Notes under the pieces: generated by a model
Database searches by the model: none
Seen by the model: the letters and a program-made list of their open reading frames with translations, nothing else
What the model was told of the DNA's origin: nothing
Assembly (NCBI GenBank): GCA_945875135.1
Contig: CAMCJO010000043.1
Coordinates: 1-10,205 of the forward strand
Reading direction: 5' to 3'
DNA length: 10,205 nt
From: an uncultured Porphyromonas sp.
Lineage (GTDB): Bacteria > Bacteroidota > Bacteroidia > Bacteroidales > Porphyromonadaceae
Program-made: the position numbers and the translations under genes
Part shown: piece by piece, positions 6,598 through 10,205 of the stretch
Layout of the letters: every line of letters starts with the position of its first letter
Position numbering within the stretch: position 1 is the stretch's first letter

Positions 6598-7469
6598 AGA
6601 TCCTCTTTACGCTCTTGCTCTTCTATATTGATCGCATCGCCACCCGTTATCACATAGACGTGGTGTAGCTGCCCGAAGTCTGTCGCTAGCAGTACCGGTA
6701 GCTCCTTACGATAGGTCAGGGGCGTGCCCTCGGCGCCTTCGCCCTCTAGTCTGCCGATCATCATGCCTGGGGGAAAGATGGCGGAGTAGCCACTCGTCAC
6801 GAGCGTATCACCGACGGCTAGATGTGCATGCTTGGGCAAGCCCCGCACGATGCCCTCCGTAGGGGAGAGCTTTTGTCGCCACGAGAGATCTCCTACATGC
6901 CCCTCGCGGAGGGTCATACAGCTGAGGGTCAAGCTTTCGTTGATGAGCGGCACGACCGTAGCGTAGCGAGGCCCCACCTGAGCGACGATGCCTACGACAC
7001 CGCTCTGTGAGACAACGCCCATATTGGGCTTAATGCCGTCACGAGCACCACGATCTATGGTCATCATATTGTTTGCCTTGAGATAGGTCAAACTGACGAC
7101 CCGTGCCGTCACAAAGGTAAAGCTGGGATCCTCTCGAACGAGGGTGTCTAAGGAGTCTAAGGGCGTCAACACCTGCGGTACCACAGTGTCTGCGAGGAGG
7201 TACTCGAACTGCCTCTGTAGGGATAGGTAGCGCCCTTCGAGCGTCGCTAGCTGTACCGTGAGCTGCTGGTTCTCCTGCTGTAGCGAGAGGTAGGAGCGCC
7301 AGCGAGCGCCCTCGGTGTGAATCCTCCCCACGACAGACGAACTGGCAGCAGCTCCCACGAATGAGTGGTAGAGACTGCCATGAAAGAGTAGGAGCAAGGC
7401 GATCGCCTCACACACCACTAGGAGCACCCAGTGCAGGTTAGCACGAAGGAGTTCGAGGAGACGACGCAT
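6594..7469 (-). CDS. mreC: rod shape-determining protein MreC
   Basis: Bitopic inner-membrane protein whose periplasmic part forms filaments and is thought to activate PBP2-RodA. The 291-residue protein has a short cytoplasmic tail, one membrane helix (about 13-29), a predicted coiled coil (about 55-92, rich in Gln, Glu and Leu heptads), then the beta-barrel domain pair. The family's characteristic stretch runs from about 121 to 240: MTIDRGARDGIKPNMGVVS (136-154), GVVGIVAQVG (157-166), VGDTLVTSGYSAIFPPGMMI (219-238). The C-terminus is acidic and short. It lies 42 nt after mreB and overlaps mreD by 4 nt. No TAnnTTTG box occurs in the 42-nt gap, so it is probably co-transcribed with mreB. Confidence 0.95.
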   Translation of the reverse strand: MRRLLELLRANLHWVLLVVCEAIALLLLFHGSLYHSFVGAAASSSVVGRIHTEGARWRSYLSLQQENQQLTVQLATLEGRYLSLQRQFEYLLADTVVPQVLTPLDSLDTLVREDPSFTFVTARVVSLTYLKANNMMTIDRGARDGIKPNMGVVSQSGVVGIVAQVGPRYATVVPLINESLTLSCMTLREGHVGDLSWRQKLSPTEGIVRGLPKHAHLAVGDTLVTSGYSAIFPPGMMIGRLEGEGAEGTPLTYRKELPVLLATDFGQLHHVYVITGGDAINIEEQERKEDL

Positions 7470-7495
7470 TGCTGTCTTTTATTACTACTTATAGC

Positions 7496-7505
7496 GTCAC
7501 GTGAC
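7496..7505. other. 10-bp perfect palindrome in the mreB-mreC gap
   Basis: GTCACGTGAC is a perfect palindrome in the 42-nt spacer, 6 nt after the mreB stop. With no loop it cannot form a stable RNA hairpin by itself, and no T-run follows, so it is not a terminator. It could be a protein-binding site or chance. A 10-bp palindrome in a short spacer is only mildly surprising. Confidence 0.4.
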
Positions 7506-7511
7506 TGACCT

Positions 7512-8534
7512 TTAGTGAATGAGAAAGTTGTAACTATCTACATTCTTGAGTGCCTTGTCGGTACCCATAGCCACAGCGCGTAGTGGATCCTCGGGGACGT
7601 TGAACTGTATCGCGAAGCGACGTGTCAGTCTCTCGGCGAGACCGCGTAGTAGGGCGCCACCGCCTGTCAGAGAGATGCCGTTTTGTGTCACATCGGAGTA
7701 GAGCTCAGGAGGTGTACTCTCGAGCGTCTTGAGGATAGCGCTCTCGATCTTGACGATAGACTTGTCGAGGCACTGAGCGATCTCCTGATAGGAGACGCTG
7801 ATCTGTCGTGGCAGTGAGTCCATCAGGTCGGCACTCGTGACGAGAAAGTCTTCGGGAGCGTTGTCTAGCTCAGCCAGAGCACTACCCACCTCGATCTTGA
7901 TCTGCTCTGCGGTACGCTCGCCGACACGTACATTGTGCTTCTGGCGCATGTACTCCATGATGTCGTGGGTGAACTCGTCACCGGCTACACGTATCGACTG
8001 CTTTGAGGAGATACCACCGAGCGAGATGACTGCTATCTCGGTCGTACCACCGCCTATGTCGACCACCATGTTGCCCTCAGGGGCGAGGACGTCTATGCCG
8101 ATGCCAATAGCGGCAGCCATCGACTCATAGAGCATGTAGACGTCACGACCGCCAGCGTGCTCGCTTGAGTCCTTGACGGCACGTATCTCCACCTCCGTAC
8201 TGCCCGAAGGCACGCTGACTACCATACGTAGCGAGGGGGAGAAGAGCGAGTGCGACTTCTTATTGATCTGCTTGACCATACCTCGGATCATCTTCTCGGC
8301 TGCGTCAAAGTCCGCTATGACGCCATCTCTGAGAGGACGCACGGAGCGAATGTACTCGTGTCCCTTCTCATAGATCTCTCGCGCCTTCGTACCCACGGCG
8401 ATCACCTCGTCGTTGCGCCGATCGAAGGCGATGACACTGGGCTCGTCGAAGACGATCTTCCCATCCTTCATTATAATCGTATTAGCTGTACCGAGGTCAA
8501 TAGCTAATTCTTGTCGTAGTTTGAATAGTCCCAT
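7512..8534 (-). CDS. mreB: MreB, actin-like cell-shape protein
   Basis: Cytoplasmic ATP-dependent filament protein that lines the membrane and guides the elongasome. The 340-residue length is normal. Actin-fold nucleotide motifs are present: DLGTANT (13-19, phosphate 1), DIGGGTTEIAV (159-169, phosphate 2), LTGGGALLRGLAERL (289-303, adenosine), and RAVAMGTDKAL (319-329). The hydrophobic N-terminus MGLFKL fits membrane contact. One small deviation is YESMAAAIG at 136-144, where the family usually has EPMAAAIG, so Ser138 replaces a common Pro; codons at 8119-8121 confirm it. The ATG at 8534 leads directly into the conserved N-terminus. The gene starts 24 nt after the purH stop with no promoter box between, so it is probably transcribed with purH. 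Confidence 0.97.
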   Translation of the reverse strand: MGLFKLRQELAIDLGTANTIIMKDGKIVFDEPSVIAFDRRNDEVIAVGTKAREIYEKGHEYIRSVRPLRDGVIADFDAAEKMIRGMVKQINKKSHSLFSPSLRMVVSVPSGSTEVEIRAVKDSSEHAGGRDVYMLYESMAAAIGIGIDVLAPEGNMVVDIGGGTTEIAVISLGGISSKQSIRVAGDEFTHDIMEYMRQKHNVRVGERTAEQIKIEVGSALAELDNAPEDFLVTSADLMDSLPRQISVSYQEIAQCLDKSIVKIESAILKTLESTPPELYSDVTQNGISLTGGGALLRGLAERLTRRFAIQFNVPEDPLRAVAMGTDKALKNVDSYNFLIH

Positions 8535-8558
8535 ATATTGTTTGGTTGTGACTAATGA

Positions 8559-10076
8559 TTAATGTCTAAAGTGGCGTACCCCTGTCGTCACCATGGCGAC
8601 GCCCTGCTCGTTGCATGCGTCGATGCTCTCCTGGTCTCGTATTGATCCGCCAGGCTGTACGATCGCCGTGATACCCGCTGCGGCTGCTAGATCCACACAG
8701 TCACGGAAGGGGAAGAAGGCGTCGCTCGCGAGGACAGCTCCCTTGAGGTCAAAGCCAAAGGTGTGCGCCTTCTGGATCGCTTGTCTCAGCGCTGAGACAC
8801 GAGAAGTCTGACCGATGCCCGTCGCCAGGAGCTGGCTGTCACGGACGATAGCCAGTGCGTTGCTCTTGCAGTACTTGACGATGCTCTCGGCCATACGTAT
8901 GTCGGCCATCTCATCTTCGGTGGGCGTAGCCTCTGTGACAGAGGTGTAGACGACCGGCTCGGAGAGGACGTCAGGCGTCTGCACCAGATAGCCACCCGCA
9001 GCTGTGCGGATGCTGTCTAGGTCTGGTAGGGGAGCTTTCTGTAGTAGGAGGATGCGCTTCGACTTCTCACCCAATATCTGCAAAGCTTCTGTGTCAAAGT
9101 CTGGCGCGATGAGTACCTCAAAGAAGATGTGTGAGATCTGCTCTGCCGTCTCCTTGTCGATCGCTCTATTTGCCACCAGGATGCCGCCAAAGGCTGACTC
9201 CGTGTCCGCCTCATAAGCTGCTTGCCAAGCCTCCGAGATCGTCTCTCGTGAAGCTATACCGCACGGATTCGTATGCTTGAGCACAGCGAAGGTTGGAGCT
9301 TCAAACTCCTGTATGAGATGCACGGCAGCGTCTAGATCCTGCAGGTTGTTGTAAGAAAGCTCCTTGCCCTGTAGCTTGTCAAAGTAGTGGTCCAAGTCCC
9401 CAAAGTAAAAGCCCATCTGGTGGGGATTCTCGCCATAGCGTAGAACCCGTGGGTTGCGCCCCGAGATATGCAGTGCCGTATGAGCACCCTCGTCGAAGTA
9501 GTTGAAGATATCACTGTCGTAGGTCGCCGTCACCTCAAAGGCTCGCAGGGCATAGCTCCTCCGCTCGGGGAGGGTCGTGGTACATTCGTCACGCTCCAGC
9601 AGATCGATAAGACCATCGTACTGATCACGATGCGAGCAGATGAGCACGTCGTGGTAGTTCTTTGCTGCAGCACGTATGAGGGAGATACCGCCTATGTCGA
9701 TCTTCTCGATGATCTCCTCCTCGCTGGCACCACTAGCGACCGTCTCAGCAAAGGGGTATAGATCCACAATGACAAGGTCTATCAGGGGAAGAGCGTACTG
9801 CGCTACTTGCTCCTCGTCATGCGCATTGTCTCGCCGTGCGAGGATACCGCCGAAGATCATCGGGTGGAGCGTCTTGACACGTCCTCCTAGGATAGAGGGT
9901 AGAGCAGTCAGCGACTCAACGGGAGTACAGGGTATACCGAGTGACTCGATATACTCTTGAGTGCCTCCTGTGGAGACGATCTCTACCTCGGCAGCATGTA
10001 GTATACGTGCGATGCGATCGATGCCCTCCTTGTGGTAGACTGATATGAGGGCTCGCCGGATAGGTCTTGTGGTCAT
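8559..10076 (-). CDS. purH: bifunctional AICAR transformylase / IMP cyclohydrolase
   Basis: Catalyses the last two steps of de novo purine synthesis: formylation of AICAR with 10-formyl-tetrahydrofolate to FAICAR, then ring closure to IMP; cytoplasmic. The 505 residues cover both domains. The N-terminal MGS-like cyclohydrolase domain (about 1-190) has [10 protein letters not shown] (11-20), STGGTQEYI (35-43), GGRVKTLHP (64-72) and [16 protein letters not shown] (125-140). The C-terminal transformylase domain has LRYGENPHQ (212-220), [11 protein letters not shown] (266-276) with the catalytic Lys267-His268 pair, ESAFGG (293-298), GQTSRV (422-427), [11 protein letters not shown] (449-459) and [10 protein letters not shown] (474-483). 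The start gives a complete N-terminus with a promoter box about 90 nt upstream. It heads the mre/mrd cluster. Nothing is truncated. Confidence 0.98.
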   Translation of the reverse strand: MTTRPIRRALISVYHKEGIDRIARILHAAEVEIVSTGGTQEYIESLGIPCTPVESLTALPSILGGRVKTLHPMIFGGILARRDNAHDEEQVAQYALPLIDLVIVDLYPFAETVASGASEEEIIEKIDIGGISLIRAAAKNYHDVLICSHRDQYDGLIDLLERDECTTTLPERRSYALRAFEVTATYDSDIFNYFDEGAHTALHISGRNPRVLRYGENPHQMGFYFGDLDHYFDKLQGKELSYNNLQDLDAAVHLIQEFEAPTFAVLKHTNPCGIASRETISEAWQAAYEADTESAFGGILVANRAIDKETAEQISHIFFEVLIAPDFDTEALQILGEKSKRILLLQKAPLPDLDSIRTAAGGYLVQTPDVLSEPVVYTSVTEATPTEDEMADIRMAESIVKYCKSNALAIVRDSQLLATGIGQTSRVSALRQAIQKAHTFGFDLKGAVLASDAFFPFRDCVDLAAAAGITAIVQPGGSIRDQESIDACNEQGVAMVTTGVRHFRH

Positions 10077-10151
10077 AGTGCTTGTGGCGTGTGGTATAGG
10101 GTGAATAGCAGCTCTCCTAGGTAGCCCCTAAGCAGAGCCAGATGTCGGTCA

Positions 10152-10166
10152 TAGCTACAGTAGCTA
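10152..10166. promoter_or_regulatory. perfect inverted repeat at the expected purH transcription start
   Basis: TAGCTAC-A-GTAGCTA on the plus strand is a perfect 7+1+7 inverted repeat. It directly adjoins the -7 box at 10167-10174 on the downstream side, so it should cover the +1 position. That is a normal place for a repressor operator. It can also be read as a direct repeat of TAGCTACA with one base between. Which regulator would bind is unknown; control by purine supply would suit purH but is inference. Confidence 0.45.
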
Positions 10167-10174
10167 CAAAGGTA
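10167..10174 (-). promoter_or_regulatory. promoter -7 box upstream of purH and the mre cluster
   Basis: On the minus strand the box reads TACCTTTG, an exact match to the Bacteroidetes -7 consensus TAnnTTTG. Transcription would begin near 10160, giving a leader of about 84 nt before the purH ATG at 10076. No good TTTG-type -33 element is seen 19-21 nt upstream; that region reads AAGCCCTC on the minus strand, so the promoter may be weak or depend on an activator. The same 8-mer occurs by chance within coding DNA elsewhere in the window, so the call leans on its position. Confidence 0.55.
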
Positions 10175-10205
10175 GTAAAAAGAGCGGATAAAGAGGGCTT
10201 TTTCA

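Noticed and set aside
7112..7119. TACCTTTG promoter box on the minus strand inside mreC
   Set aside because: It lies within coding sequence, lacks a good -33 element and mreD is already tightly coupled to mreC by the ATGA overlap.
9468..9761. Plus-strand open frames opposite purH, mreB, mreC and mrdA
   Set aside because: They lie wholly antisense to long, well-conserved genes, show no family motifs and have no TAnnTTTG promoter; they are by-products of the codon use of the real genes.
1..10205. A new defence, mobile or secretion system in this window
   Set aside because: Every long gene belongs to a known housekeeping or widespread family, there are no integrase, transposase, toxin or nuclease signatures, and composition looks even across the window.

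Overview
The window looks like a chromosomal segment from a member of the Bacteroidales, most likely Porphyromonas or a close relative. That placement is inference and rests on three things. PurH sits directly upstream of the mre/mrd cell-wall elongation genes. The two clear promoters have the Bacteroidetes-type -7 box TAnnTTTG. The start codons lack Shine-Dalgarno sequences. Base composition is moderately GC-rich by eye. All eight recognisable genes lie on the minus strand, so transcription runs from the right end of the window to the left. No tRNA, rRNA, CRISPR array, transposase or phage gene was seen.

Right part (about 10175 down to 2740): one compact gene cluster in the order purH, mreB, mreC, mreD, mrdA (PBP2), rodA. 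Gaps are 24, 42, -4 (ATGA overlap), 9 and 15 nt, which argues for one operon headed by a promoter upstream of purH. A perfect 7+1+7 inverted repeat sits where the purH transcript should begin. PurH makes IMP. MreB (actin-like filament), MreC and MreD (membrane scaffold), PBP2 (transpeptidase) and RodA (SEDS glycosyltransferase) together form the elongasome, which builds lateral-wall peptidoglycan. RodA carries an internal insertion of roughly 110 residues relative to the E. coli-type protein. PBP2 carries a Cys/His cluster next to its active site.

Middle (2282-2739): the only long non-coding stretch, 458 bp. From right to left it holds a G9 tract beside the rodA stop codon, an 11-bp direct repeat, a degenerate 22-bp tandem array that begins in a perfect hairpin, a set of overlapping and nested inverted repeats, and a good Bacteroidetes promoter for the next transcription unit. 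No real gene was found in it.

Left part (2281 down to 1): manC (mannose-1-phosphate guanylyltransferase, GDP-mannose synthesis), followed after 16 nt by a DUF2851-family protein that runs off the left edge of the window. The DUF2851 gene has no stop in the window and is given here from direct translation of positions 1176 to 1.

Most of the window is ordinary housekeeping sequence. I did not find a convincing undescribed multi-gene system. The points most worth following up are the structured and repetitive rodA-manC intergenic region, the purH start-site palindrome, and the lineage-type variations in RodA and PBP2.
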